A stretch of 64,000 nucleotides of DNA, taken from positions 30,503-94,502 of the forward strand of contig NZ_MJIL01000056.1 of NCBI RefSeq assembly GCF_001939735.1. Direction: 5' to 3'. Position numbers and translations under genes: made by a program. The notes under the pieces are model-generated. The model did not search any database. It was not told the DNA's origin and saw only the letters and a program-made list of their open reading frames with translations. Below, in pieces: positions 17,903 to 25,773 of this stretch. Origin of the DNA: Photobacterium proteolyticum. GTDB taxonomy: Bacteria > Pseudomonadota > Gammaproteobacteria > Enterobacterales > Vibrionaceae. The number at the start of each line of letters is the position of its first letter. The stretch's first letter is position 1.

Positions 17903-18451
17903 ATGAAACCAACAATTAATGATTTTCCTTATCCAAATATTCCGATAACACTTCAGGGACAATTAAATAAACTTTCAGATACTATTGGTATTCGAAGAAA
18001 TCTACTTATTGATGCTGGAGAAAAAGAATTACAAGCCATGTGCTATGTGGTTCTTTACCGCCACCTAACTCAACAGCAAAGACAAATGGCCATGAAGACA
18101 ATTCACTCAATTAAGAAGCGAGCATTGATCGGTGCCTTAATAGACAAAACACTGGATACTACGTTTGTAAACCCTCAATGGGGTGTTTGGTCACTCACAA
18201 ATGATGAATTAATACAGGATATTGCATCACACGAACAAATTCAGTACCTTGCTGGGCTTATTGGGGTAGGTGCTAGCGGAATGAGCATCTGGGAGCTAGT
18301 TCAAAAAGTAGTTAAAGCACGAGCTGTCGGTTATAAGCAACTCGCTACATTAGTGATATGGGGATTCGTTATCTGGAATAACAAGGAACTGAATAAATCT
18401 AGGAATGAGTTAAAAAATAGAACTCAAATTAATACATCTAGGTTTTATTGA
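17903..18451 (+). CDS. Hypothetical protein in an AT-rich islet
   Basis: 182 residues that I do not recognise. The N-terminal half is soluble and helical (LYRHLTQQQRQMAMKTIHSIKKRALIGALIDKTLDT). The C-terminal half has two hydrophobic segments, around YLAGLIGVGASGMSIWELV and ATLVIWGFVIW, and a charged tail. The base composition is clearly more AT-rich than the neighbouring pta and focA, and codon use is different, which suggests recent acquisition. AAAGGAAA precedes the ATG at a good distance. It overlaps or abuts the small membrane-protein gene downstream, so the two are probably one unit. A toxin/immunity or other defence pair is conceivable but nothing in the sequence proves it. Confidence 0.6.
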   Translation: MKPTINDFPYPNIPITLQGQLNKLSDTIGIRRNLLIDAGEKELQAMCYVVLYRHLTQQQRQMAMKTIHSIKKRALIGALIDKTLDTTFVNPQWGVWSLTNDELIQDIASHEQIQYLAGLIGVGASGMSIWELVQKVVKARAVGYKQLATLVIWGFVIWNNKELNKSRNELKNRTQINTSRFY

Positions 18452-18453
18452 AT

Positions 18454-18648
18454 ATGAAAAATAGGATCAAAGCAATTTTAATGCTCATTATCCTTCTTTC
18501 TTGTATTGTATATACTTGGGAAGAAGCAGATGAAACAATGAAAGATATTATGTTTTATGGTTTACTTTTTTCTTTCATTCTTTCAGCTTTTTGGGATGCT
18601 TTCAAAAACAAAAAAAGCTCTCGGAAAGATGATGATAGTAAAGAATAA
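18454..18648 (+). CDS. Small membrane protein, partner of the preceding hypothetical gene
   Basis: 64 residues from the ATG at 18454; a TTG at 18448 would overlap the upstream stop. Two membrane segments (IKAILMLIILLSCIVYTW and IMFYGLLFSFILSAFW) are linked by an acidic loop, with a highly charged tail (KNKKSSRKDDDSKE). It has no recognised family. Strong AT bias, as for the gene two bases upstream. Size and topology fit an immunity or accessory membrane protein, but that is only a guess. Confidence 0.5.
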   Translation: MKNRIKAILMLIILLSCIVYTWEEADETMKDIMFYGLLFSFILSAFWDAFKNKKSSRKDDDSKE

Positions 18649-18723
18649 AAAGCCGCTGCGACAACCGCAACGGCCAATTAAATTAAACCTAATAAGACTA
18701 GTTAATAGTCTCCGAACTCTTAG

Positions 18724-19569
18724 TTACTTACCGCGCAGGTAGATAATCCAGTATCCCATCCCGACGAATACACCACCGCCGATAATATTGCCGATAGTCA
18801 CCGGAATAAGGTTATTGACGATAAAGTTGCTCATGGTCAGATCGACAAAATCTGCCGGATTCATTCCGCTCATCTGCCAAAACTCCGGGGAAGCCAGATT
18901 TTTGATAGCGATTGCCATCGGCACCTGGAACATGTTTGCAATACAGTGCTCGAAACCCGCCGAGACAAACATTGCAACAGGCAATACCATCACGATGATT
19001 TTATCCGTCAGGGTACGACCGCTAAATGTCATCCATACCGCGACACACACCAAGACGTTACACATGATCCCCAGCGCAACAGCCTGGAAGAAACCATGAT
19101 GCAGCTTGTGCTGGGCAATTTGCATAGTATTGATCCCCAAAGCGCCATCTGCTGACAGATACTGCTTGCTGACCAGCATAATCCCCACCAGCAGCAAGGC
19201 ACCGATTAGGTTGCCGATATAGACAACGCCCCAGTTCAGGCACAGGCTTTTCCAGCTGATTTTACCGCTGGCACGGGCGACCAAAGTAAGCACCGAACTG
19301 GTAAACAGCTCACCACCGGTAATCACCACCAGGATCAATCCAAGGCTAAATGCCAGCCCGCCGACAAAACGTGCCATCCCCCACGCCATGTCACCCGAAC
19401 CAGTAGTCACCGTAGTATAGAAAACGAATGCAATGCCGATATGCATCCCAGCAGTAATGGCCAGCAAAAGCGATTTCACCGGATCTTTTGTTGCTTTGCC
19501 TACCCCTACCTCAGCGGCCTTCTCGGCCATCTGCGGCGGTAAAAGAGAATCAAACTGCCCCTGACTCAT
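18724..19569 (-). CDS. focA: Formate channel FocA
   Basis: 281 residues from MSQGQFDSLLPP; an upstream in-frame ATG at 19599 adds ten non-conserved residues. It is a pentameric formate/nitrite transporter of the FNT family in the inner membrane with six hydrophobic segments. Near-diagnostic stretches shared with E. coli FocA are AFVFYTTVTTGSGDM, GGELFTSSVL, LNWGVVYIGNLIGALL, FEHCIANMFQVPM (with the pore histidine) and NNLIPVTIGNIIGGG. It is not next to pflB here. It probably exports and re-imports fermentative formate, which fits with ackA-pta close by and with fhs in the same window. Confidence 0.92.
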   Translation of the reverse strand: MSQGQFDSLLPPQMAEKAAEVGVGKATKDPVKSLLLAITAGMHIGIAFVFYTTVTTGSGDMAWGMARFVGGLAFSLGLILVVITGGELFTSSVLTLVARASGKISWKSLCLNWGVVYIGNLIGALLLVGIMLVSKQYLSADGALGINTMQIAQHKLHHGFFQAVALGIMCNVLVCVAVWMTFSGRTLTDKIIVMVLPVAMFVSAGFEHCIANMFQVPMAIAIKNLASPEFWQMSGMNPADFVDLTMSNFIVNNLIPVTIGNIIGGGVFVGMGYWIIYLRGK

Positions 19570-19869
19570 AATCTTGTACCTGTACCTACTGAAACACATA
19601 AAAAACGATGCCGGATAGTGAACCTAATCTAGGTGAAATACAAGACTCATTAGCAACAAAAACTCGATAAAAACGAGATTATACCTCGAATATTCCGAAT
19701 CAACATATTTAGTAAACATCACTCAACATTTCAGTAATCCAATCGTTTAATTCGATCAAACTCGCCCTCACATTCGACGCAGAAGAGCGTACGGTTATGC
19801 CTGATGCAGAGCCTCTGTGAAGTTGATAAGATGCAGGCTCTTGCAGGGAAAGGGAATCACCTACACATC
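19570..19869. other. Divergent intergenic region focA / TauE-type gene
   Basis: AT-rich region that must contain both promoters. Imperfect CTCG/CGAG symmetries occur around 19664-19690, but no recognisable operator or RNA is seen. An ATG at 19804 in frame with the next gene lies outside the conserved protein. Confidence 0.3.
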
Positions 19870-20631
19870 ATGGATTTATTGAATACTATCGGGCTGTTTA
19901 TTGGCTCACTGCTGTCCAACACCCTGGCCTCTTTGTCCGGAGGCGGCGCGGGTCTGATCCAGTTTCCGTTACTTATCTTTCTCGGCCTGCCCTTTGCCGT
20001 TGCGCTGGCCACCCATAAAGTCGCCAGTGTCGCCCTCGGACTGGGGGCTGCTATCAAGCATATAAGAGCCGGCAGCCTCAACTGGCCGCTGACCGTCTAT
20101 GTGATTGTGGCCGGCATGCTGGGCGTGATACTGGGTGCCAATGTGATCTTGTTCGTGCCGGGCAGAGCCGCCGAAGCGATGCTGGGACTATTGATTTTGG
20201 GGCTAGGCATATACTCGCTCACCAAAAAAGAACTAGGTCAGTACGACCAGCCTCGCAACCGCCACTGGCAGGGGATGGTAATTGGCGGTCTCGGGCTGGC
20301 CCTGATAGGAATATTAAACGGCTCGCTCACTGCCGGGACAGGATTGTTCGTGACCTTGTTTTTGATCCGCTGGTTCGGTTTCGACTACAAGCAGGCTGTT
20401 GCCCTCACCCTGGTCAGTGTCGGCCTGTTCTGGAACGGCATCGGCGCTACCACCATGTATGTGGCCGGTGCCAATATCTTCTGGCCCTGGATACCGGTAC
20501 TGCTTCTCGGCTCATTTCTTGGCGGCTACCTCGGTGCCCACCTGGCCTCCCAGAAAAGCAATAGCCTGATTAAGCGCAGCTTCGAGATACTGACCTTTCT
20601 CATCGGCTTCAAGCTGCTTACCGGCTTTTAG
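19870..20631 (+). CDS. TauE/SafE family membrane protein (putative sulfite/organic anion exporter)
   Basis: 253 residues from MDLLNTIG, where conserved sequence begins and a GGGAAAGGGAA purine tract lies just upstream; the ATG at 19804 would add an unlikely N-terminal extension. It has about seven to eight membrane segments arranged as two TauE-type halves (PF01925), each with the family's glycine-rich helices: SGGGAGLIQFPLLIFLGLP in the first, GILNGSLTAGTGLFVTLFLIRW in the second. Substrates in this family range from sulfite to sulfoacetate, and the sequence does not tell which applies. There are no sulfur-metabolism genes adjacent. Confidence 0.85.
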   Translation: MDLLNTIGLFIGSLLSNTLASLSGGGAGLIQFPLLIFLGLPFAVALATHKVASVALGLGAAIKHIRAGSLNWPLTVYVIVAGMLGVILGANVILFVPGRAAEAMLGLLILGLGIYSLTKKELGQYDQPRNRHWQGMVIGGLGLALIGILNGSLTAGTGLFVTLFLIRWFGFDYKQAVALTLVSVGLFWNGIGATTMYVAGANIFWPWIPVLLLGSFLGGYLGAHLASQKSNSLIKRSFEILTFLIGFKLLTGF

Positions 20632-20644
20632 CAACGCTCCTGCG

Positions 20645-21367
20645 TTACTCGGTCAGATAAAACTCGATACGGGTCACGACACGCACATCTTTTTCTATCT
20701 TGTGCCGATCGCCATACTCCTCACCAGCATCCGTGATCGAGAAGTTCCCCTGCCGGGCCGAGCGGATCCCCCCCACGGCGACACCCGCGTTGGCAGCAAA
20801 CTCATTGGCGGCAATACGCGCATTGGTCGTGGCGGCTTTGAGCATCTCAGGCTTGATGTCATTTAGCTGGGTAAAACGGTAGGTCGGTGCATAGTTGGTA
20901 ATGTTGTAGCCCTTGGCAACCAGCTTGTTCACTTCACCTCGTACGGTAGCAACATCACGAACTTTCGTTGTTTCCAGGCTTATCATTCCTTCAAGCTCAT
21001 GATCTTGATCGACGACCGTCTGGCTATCGTTGCGGTATTCATAATACTTGTATTCAATCAACCCGATTTCAATCTCATCACCGGTAAAGCCATTGGCCTT
21101 GAGAATCGCCATGATTTCCTGCTGCTGGGCTTCAGCCTGCTGATAGAGTGCCGGAATATCTTGTTTATTTTTGGAACTAATAGAAAAGCGCAGCTGCCAA
21201 TTGGCGATATCAGATTCAACCCGCTGCTCTGCCAGTCCCTTCACCTCGGCAATGTTCATCGCCACTTTGGCGTTATACATTGTCTGACCGATAAAATAGC
21301 CACAGCTTCCTAACCCAAGGGCAACCAGTACCCCGCCGAGCACAATGCCCAATACCTGTTTATTCAT
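20645..21367 (-). CDS. SIMPL domain (DUF541) exported protein
   Basis: 240 residues from MNKQVLG; an ATG nine bases upstream is less likely. One N-terminal hydrophobic segment (VLGIVLGGVLVALGLGSCGYFIG) acts as signal anchor or possible lipobox, and the rest is a SIMPL/BP26 domain: GLAEQRVESDIANWQLRFSI, LKANGFTGDEIEIG, YKYYEYRNDSQTVVDQ and ATTNARIAANEFAANAGVAVGGI. Relatives such as YggE are linked to oxidative-stress protection, and BP26 forms channel-like oligomers. It probably lies in the periplasm. Convergent with the TauE-type gene with only 13 bases between stops. Confidence 0.85.
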   Translation of the reverse strand: MNKQVLGIVLGGVLVALGLGSCGYFIGQTMYNAKVAMNIAEVKGLAEQRVESDIANWQLRFSISSKNKQDIPALYQQAEAQQQEIMAILKANGFTGDEIEIGLIEYKYYEYRNDSQTVVDQDHELEGMISLETTKVRDVATVRGEVNKLVAKGYNITNYAPTYRFTQLNDIKPEMLKAATTNARIAANEFAANAGVAVGGIRSARQGNFSITDAGEEYGDRHKIEKDVRVVTRIEFYLTE

Positions 21368-21510
21368 CCTTAACACCTTATTTTCATTCCGATATTTATC
21401 TGTATTTAGTGTGGCAGGCGGGAAACTGGAGTACTAGAGGGAAAGTGTCAGTATTTTGTCAGAACAACAAAAGGTTAGCGGTTGTTGCAAGAAATACCAG
21501 TAGGAATTAA

Positions 21511-21533
21511 AGAGCGCACAAGTTGTGCGCTCT
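21511..21533. terminator. Palindromic hairpin after yfcE
   Basis: AGAGCGCACAA and TTGTGCGCTCT flank a single central base. On the minus strand it is followed by TTTAATT, giving a weak terminator for yfcE. Confidence 0.5.
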
Positions 21534-21563
21534 GCCAAGTATCTATGCATCGACAATCAGGAA

Positions 21564-22112
21564 CTAGCTCAGCCCAACCGAACAGATCGTCGCCCCATCA
21601 AAGCTCACAACTTTCAGCGTATTGTCTTCCAGCAGGCCGTAACTCGCCTGATACTCACCACGCGGAATAGTAACAGAGCCCGGATTAAACAAATACAGCT
21701 CTTCTTTCTGCTCGGCTACCGGCAGATGGGTATGGCCGGAGACAATCACATCACCGGCACGCAGGCGTGGATGCTTGTCGCCATTGTACAAATGGCCATG
21801 AGTCAGAAACAGGCGACGACCTTCGGCAAGTAGCACCAGGTTATAATCGGCCATCATCGGAAACTCGAGCAGCATCTGATCGACCTCACTGTCACAGTTA
21901 CCCCGCACAGCTGTAATTCGGTCGGCATACGGATTCAGCAGCTCGGCAACCTCAATCGGCGCATAGCCTGCAGGCAGGGCATTTCTCGGTCCGTGGTTAA
22001 GCACGTCACCCAGCAGGATCAGATGGTCGGCACCGCTTTGCTCAAACGCTGCCAGCATGGTTTTGGTGCTCTCGGCGCAGCCATGAATATCAGAGGCAAA
22101 AAACAGTTTCAT
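21564..22112 (-). CDS. yfcE: Metallophosphodiesterase YfcE
   Basis: 182 residues from MKLFFASDIHG; an in-frame ATG six codons upstream is outside the conserved protein. It is a calcineurin-like fold with all metal-binding blocks visible: DIHG, GDVLNHGPRN, GNCDSEVD, THGHLYN and GHTH. E. coli YfcE is a manganese-dependent phosphodiesterase active on artificial substrates; the natural one is unknown. It lies in the same ackA-pta-yfcE-yfcH neighbourhood as in enteric bacteria, with the umpA-like operon inserted between yfcE and yfcH. Confidence 0.93.
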   Translation of the reverse strand: MKLFFASDIHGCAESTKTMLAAFEQSGADHLILLGDVLNHGPRNALPAGYAPIEVAELLNPYADRITAVRGNCDSEVDQMLLEFPMMADYNLVLLAEGRRLFLTHGHLYNGDKHPRLRAGDVIVSGHTHLPVAEQKEELYLFNPGSVTIPRGEYQASYGLLEDNTLKVVSFDGATICSVGLS

Positions 22113-22222
22113 CAGGAAATCACTTACCAAAACTTACTAGAACAGAATGCCGAGATACTACACCGAACTATTCAACATTACTAATAACACTTGGCCACCG
22201 GCAGCCCCCATTTCTAGAGCCG

Positions 22223-22627
22223 TTAATCATCCCGCAACATACCGTTAAGCACGATATTGTTATAGCTCACCATACCGAGTACCTGCCCGTTCTCAATCAC
22301 CGGTGCCCGGCTGATACCGAAGCGCTCAAACAGGCGGGCACAATAACGAACGTCCATGGTCGCACTCACTGACAGTGCTGGCTTGGTCATGATTTCGTAG
22401 ACATTGGTTCGCTGCGGCGAGCGGTTGATGGCCAGCACTTTCTTGGCGATGTCATTCATCAGCACAATGCCGTACTCGTCATCGTCATGACGTTTATTGA
22501 CAATCAGCGCCTTGACCTGACGCTGCTTGGCAATTTCTACCGCCTCGGCGACCGTGGTCAGCCCCTCGACAATCGCATAGGTATTCATCATCACATCTCT
22601 TACTTTGACCACTTTTTCAGCGCTCAT
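22223..22627 (-). CDS. CBS-domain protein of the DUF1538 operon (UmpD-like)
   Basis: 134 residues with two CBS motifs (about 8-65 and 75-130): VRDVMMNTYAIVEGLTTVAEAVEIA and YEIMTKPALSVSATMDVRYCARLFERFGISRAPVIENGQVLGMVSY. Such pairs bind adenine nucleotides. Its ATG overlaps the PII-like gene's stop by four bases (ATGA), so it is translationally coupled as the last gene of a four-gene operon. It probably adds nucleotide control to the antiporter. Confidence 0.85.
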   Translation of the reverse strand: MSAEKVVKVRDVMMNTYAIVEGLTTVAEAVEIAKQRQVKALIVNKRHDDDEYGIVLMNDIAKKVLAINRSPQRTNVYEIMTKPALSVSATMDVRYCARLFERFGISRAPVIENGQVLGMVSYNNIVLNGMLRDD

Positions 22628-22974
22628 AGCTTGTCCTCCACAACCTTGGTCAACGTCTCTACCTGGTGAGCCACGCCTATTGCATCCTCGATATCAAGCT
22701 GTACGGCTATCCCCTGTCCGGGACCGGAGTCAAACTCGCCGACTTGCTCTATAGTCTCAAGGATCGAGCGAGCCAGATGCTCCTCCACAACCAGCAACAG
22801 CACATCACGCTGTACTTCCAGGCTCAGCCCCAAAAAGGTTTTCTTCTTGTGCAGCCCTTCTCCGCGAGCATTGTTGATAACGGTTGCCCCGGTGGCACCG
22901 GCCTCGCGAGCCGCATCCAGAACGGCATCCGTTTTTGTATCTTCAACAAAAGCCACTAATAACTTAAATCGCAT
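22624..22974 (-). CDS. PII-like regulatory protein of the DUF1538 operon (UmpC-like)
   Basis: 116 residues with the ferredoxin-like PII pattern: FKLLVAFVEDTKTDAVLDAAREAGATGATVINNARGEG, a T-loop-like segment (HKKKTFLGLSLEVQRDVLLLVV) and HLARSILETIEQVGEFDSGPGQGIAVQLDIEDA. It lacks the GlnB tyrosine uridylylation context, so it is a PII-like and not a nitrogen PII protein. The start shares one base with the stop of the upstream DUF1538 gene. It probably senses a nucleotide and controls the membrane pair. Confidence 0.8.
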   Translation of the reverse strand: MRFKLLVAFVEDTKTDAVLDAAREAGATGATVINNARGEGLHKKKTFLGLSLEVQRDVLLLVVEEHLARSILETIEQVGEFDSGPGQGIAVQLDIEDAIGVAHQVETLTKVVEDKL

Positions 22975-23759
22975 TAGTCTAACTCCTTACGGCCTTTCCA
23001 CACCGACAACTGGGCATAGCCCATTACCGTGATCATCGGAAATAAACTGGCAAATGCTATCAATCCAAACCCATCGAGCATCGGGTTACGCCCCGGAACC
23101 GTAGATGCCAACCCGAGCCCCAGCGCCGCCACTATCGGCACTGTCACCGTTGACGTAGTTACCCCACCCGAATCATAAGCAAGCGGTACTATCATCTTGG
23201 GGGCAAAATAGGTTTGGACAACCACCACGACATAACCTACCAAAATGTAGTAATGCAGCGGATCCCCGACAACAATTCGGTAGCTACCCAGAGCAATACC
23301 GAACGCTACCCCCAGCGCAACTGAAATCCGCAGCCCGTTAACCTTAATCGTACCACCCGATACCTGATTAGCCTTAATCGCAACCGCAATCAGAGACGGT
23401 TCAGCCACAGTAGTACTGAATCCGATAGCGGCAGAAAACAAGTACACCCAGTAGTATTCCTCCCAGGGAACCTGCTCTGGTATGGCCTCACCGCTATCAA
23501 ACAGAAAATCCAGGGCTGTCAGCTGGGCAGCCATCGACTCCCCGAGTGGGAATAGCGCCAGTTCCAGCCCCATTAAAAAAAATGACAGCCCGAGCACCAC
23601 ATAGACAAAGCCCAATACGACCCGGCTCCAGTTGGCGACCGGGCGTCTGAGTACCGCCAGCTGAAAACCAAAAATGATGATCACAATCGGCAGCACATCA
23701 CGCACTGTTGAGCTCAGTGTATCGAAAAAATGAGATAAAACGGACGATAGCTCGATCAT
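22974..23759 (-). CDS. DUF1538 membrane protein, UmpB-like antiporter subunit
   Basis: 261 residues with about seven membrane segments. It shares with its upstream partner the motifs [10 protein letters not shown] (here IGFSTTVAEPSLIAV), [26 protein letters not shown] and [25 protein letters not shown]1538 pair named UmpA/UmpB from Halomonas has been reported as a two-component Na+(Li+,K+)/H+ antiporter, as I recall, so ion antiport is the best hypothesis. Second gene of the operon, 11 bases after umpA-like. Confidence 0.8.
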   Translation of the reverse strand: MIELSSVLSHFFDTLSSTVRDVLPIVIIIFGFQLAVLRRPVANWSRVVLGFVYVVLGLSFFLMGLELALFPLGESMAAQLTALDFLFDSGEAIPEQVPWEEYYWVYLFSAAIGFSTTVAEPSLIAVAIKANQVSGGTIKVNGLRISVALGVAFGIALGSYRIVVGDPLHYYILVGYVVVVVQTYFAPKMIVPLAYDSGGVTTSTVTVPIVAALGLGLASTVPGRNPMLDGFGLIAFASLFPMITVMGYAQLSVWKGRKELD

Positions 23760-23770
23760 GCAACCTTCAC

Positions 23771-24505
23771 TTAATGCACCAGCATGCCGTAACCCATAAC
23801 AAAAATCATCGGGGTCAGGGAGGCAAAGGCAATCAGCCCAAAACCGTCGACCATCGGGTTTCGACCTTTGATTGACGAAGCGAGTCCGACCCCCAGAGCC
23901 GTGACCAGAGGGACAGTAATGGTCGATGTTGTCACCCCGCCGGAATCATAGGCAATACCGACAATACTCTGAGGGGCGAACCAGGTCATCACCATTACCA
24001 GTACATAGCCACTGATTATCATCCAATGGATAGGCCAGCCTTTGAGAATACGGATCACCCCCAGCATAATGGCAATCCCGACAGACAGTGCCACCGTAAG
24101 CCGCAGGCCGTTGGCATAGTCATCCATCATTTCTTCATCTTGCGCTATCAGGCCCCCTTCGGCAGCCACTTCAGCGGCCTCGGCGGCAACCGCTGTCAGC
24201 GCCGGCTCGGCAACAGTTGTGCCGAAGCCAAGACAAAATGCAAAAATCAGCAACCAGACGACACTGCCTTTACTGGCAAACGACCTGGCCATCGACTCCC
24301 CGATAGGAAACAGCCCCATTTCCAATCCGAAGATGAACAAAGTCAGACCTATGACGACCAGCACCAGACCAAGCAAAATCGCCCCCCAGTCCGGCAAGGG
24401 CTGCTGGAGTACCACCAGCTGAAAAAAGCCAATCACCACAATGATCGGCAGCAAATCACGCAGGCTGGACAGCAGTGCCTTAAACATTGCCAGAATCGAT
24501 GCCAT
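23771..24505 (-). CDS. DUF1538 membrane protein, UmpA-like antiporter subunit
   Basis: 244 residues, paralogous to the next gene in the operon: the glutamate-containing [25 protein letters not shown] and the [39 protein letters not shown] block are both present. An acidic insertion ([12 protein letters not shown]) follows the first motif and is absent from the partner. About seven membrane helices. First gene of a minus-strand operon umpA-umpB-PII-like-CBS. CAGGAGGC directly upstream of the start on the minus strand is a near-perfect ribosome-binding site. Confidence 0.8.
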   Translation of the reverse strand: MASILAMFKALLSSLRDLLPIIVVIGFFQLVVLQQPLPDWGAILLGLVLVVIGLTLFIFGLEMGLFPIGESMARSFASKGSVVWLLIFAFCLGFGTTVAEPALTAVAAEAAEVAAEGGLIAQDEEMMDDYANGLRLTVALSVGIAIMLGVIRILKGWPIHWMIISGYVLVMVMTWFAPQSIVGIAYDSGGVTTSTITVPLVTALGVGLASSIKGRNPMVDGFGLIAFASLTPMIFVMGYGMLVH

Positions 24506-24803
24506 GCTGCCTCCTGTACCACTTTCCTGTTACTAATACATTACTGGTCATTTACATTTGGAAACAAACTTTATTCCGTAAGTCGAGAAGCTAGGCACAT
24601 TATTGAATATTCATTGTAAAAAACCTTGCATTTACCATAGGCGCAGCAAGCTCCGGACAGTGGGACTTTTCTCTTTTCCACCACTCTGTCAGCCGCTCTC
24701 AAGCCGTTGATTGAAGTACTATTCCCTAAATCGTTTATACTTGTAGTGAGTTGAATTCTTTCAGCTAGGTCGTGTTTTGCTCTGATTTTTCGGTAATAGG
24801 ACA
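24506..24803. other. Divergent intergenic region DUF1538 operon / yfcH
   Basis: No convincing gene. A plausible -10 (TATACT, 24736-24741) points toward yfcH, with a weak TTGAAG -35 at 19-base spacing. The minus-strand open frame here lacks any family feature. Confidence 0.3.
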
Positions 24804-25706
24804 ATGGATGGAATGAAGATATTAGTTACTGGTGGTACTGGATTTATCGGAAAAGCACTCCTTCCGCACTTTAACCATGAACATTTAGTGGTACTCAGTC
24901 GAAATCCCAACCGTGCCTACCAGCAACTCGGACACCATATCAAGGTCATTACCTGTCTGGACGAGTTGCCAGACTTTAATGATATTGATGTTGTCATCAA
25001 CTTGGCGGGCGAGCCAATTGTCAACAAACGCTGGAGTGACAGGCAAAAAGAGGTGATCTGCCAGAGCCGCTGGGATATCACCCGCAAGCTGGTCGAAAAA
25101 ATCAAGGCCAGCACTAACCCGCCCCACACATTTATCAGCGGATCGGCCGTCGGGATCTACGGCGATCAAAAATCAGCAAGTTTTGATGAAAGCCTGGAGG
25201 TAAACAACGCCGATTTTGCCCACTTGGTTTGCCGGAAGTGGGAAGAAGAGGCACTTGCCGCCCAGTCGGAAAAGACCCGTGTCTGTCTGCTCCGAACAGG
25301 GATAGTCCTGGCCAAGCAAGGTGGCGCACTGGCGCGAATGCTGCCCGCCTATCAGCTAGGGTTAGGCGGACCTATCGGCTCCGGCGAGCAGTATTTTCCC
25401 TGGATCCATATGCAAGATATGGTCAAGGGGATCTTGTTTCTGCTCAAGCATCCCGAAGCCAGCGGGGCCTACAATTTTACCGCCCCCAACCCGGTCACCA
25501 ATAAAGAGTTTAGCCAGACTCTGGCGCGTGTATTACATCGCCCCCACATTCTCAAGACGCCGGCATGGTTGCTTAAAATGGGACTGGGCGAATCCTCGAC
25601 GCTGCTACTCGACAGTCAGCGGGCGTTACCGGGCCGCCTGCAAGAGCAAGGGTTCCATTTTAGCTTTCCCAAGCTCGAGCACGCATTAGAAGAGACACTG
25701 AGTTAA
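24804..25706 (+). CDS. yfcH: TIGR01777-type NAD(P)-dependent epimerase YfcH
   Basis: 300 residues (or 297 from the ATG at 24813, which aligns better with family N-termini). It is an extended short-chain dehydrogenase: VTGGTGFIGKALLPHF is the dinucleotide-binding motif, VINLAGEPIVNKRWSDRQKEVI is the family signature, SGSAVGIYGDQ holds the tyrosine region, and FPWIHMQDMVKGILFLL and GAYNFTAPNPVTNKEFSQTL follow. A C-terminal DUF1731 segment is present (LKTPAWLLKMGLGE). The substrate is unknown. A terminator follows. Confidence 0.92.
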   Translation: MDGMKILVTGGTGFIGKALLPHFNHEHLVVLSRNPNRAYQQLGHHIKVITCLDELPDFNDIDVVINLAGEPIVNKRWSDRQKEVICQSRWDITRKLVEKIKASTNPPHTFISGSAVGIYGDQKSASFDESLEVNNADFAHLVCRKWEEEALAAQSEKTRVCLLRTGIVLAKQGGALARMLPAYQLGLGGPIGSGEQYFPWIHMQDMVKGILFLLKHPEASGAYNFTAPNPVTNKEFSQTLARVLHRPHILKTPAWLLKMGLGESSTLLLDSQRALPGRLQEQGFHFSFPKLEHALEETLS

Positions 25707-25729
25707 CACATCAGTCGATGAAAATGATA

Positions 25730-25759
25730 AGCCTAGGTTATCAACCCAGGCTCTTGTTT
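25730..25759 (+). terminator. Terminator of yfcH
   Basis: AGCCTAGGTT and AACCCAGGCT (25730-25752) pair with one mismatch, followed by CTTGTTTT. Confidence 0.7.
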
Positions 25760-25773
25760 TAGTGCGTGTTGAC

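Noticed and set aside
17700..18724. Integrated mobile element carrying the AT-rich islet
   Set aside because: No integrase, transposase, terminal inverted repeats or target duplication could be seen; only composition differs.
24571..24804. 77-residue minus-strand frame between the DUF1538 operon and yfcH
   Set aside because: Unstructured composition, no family, and it covers the expected divergent promoter region.
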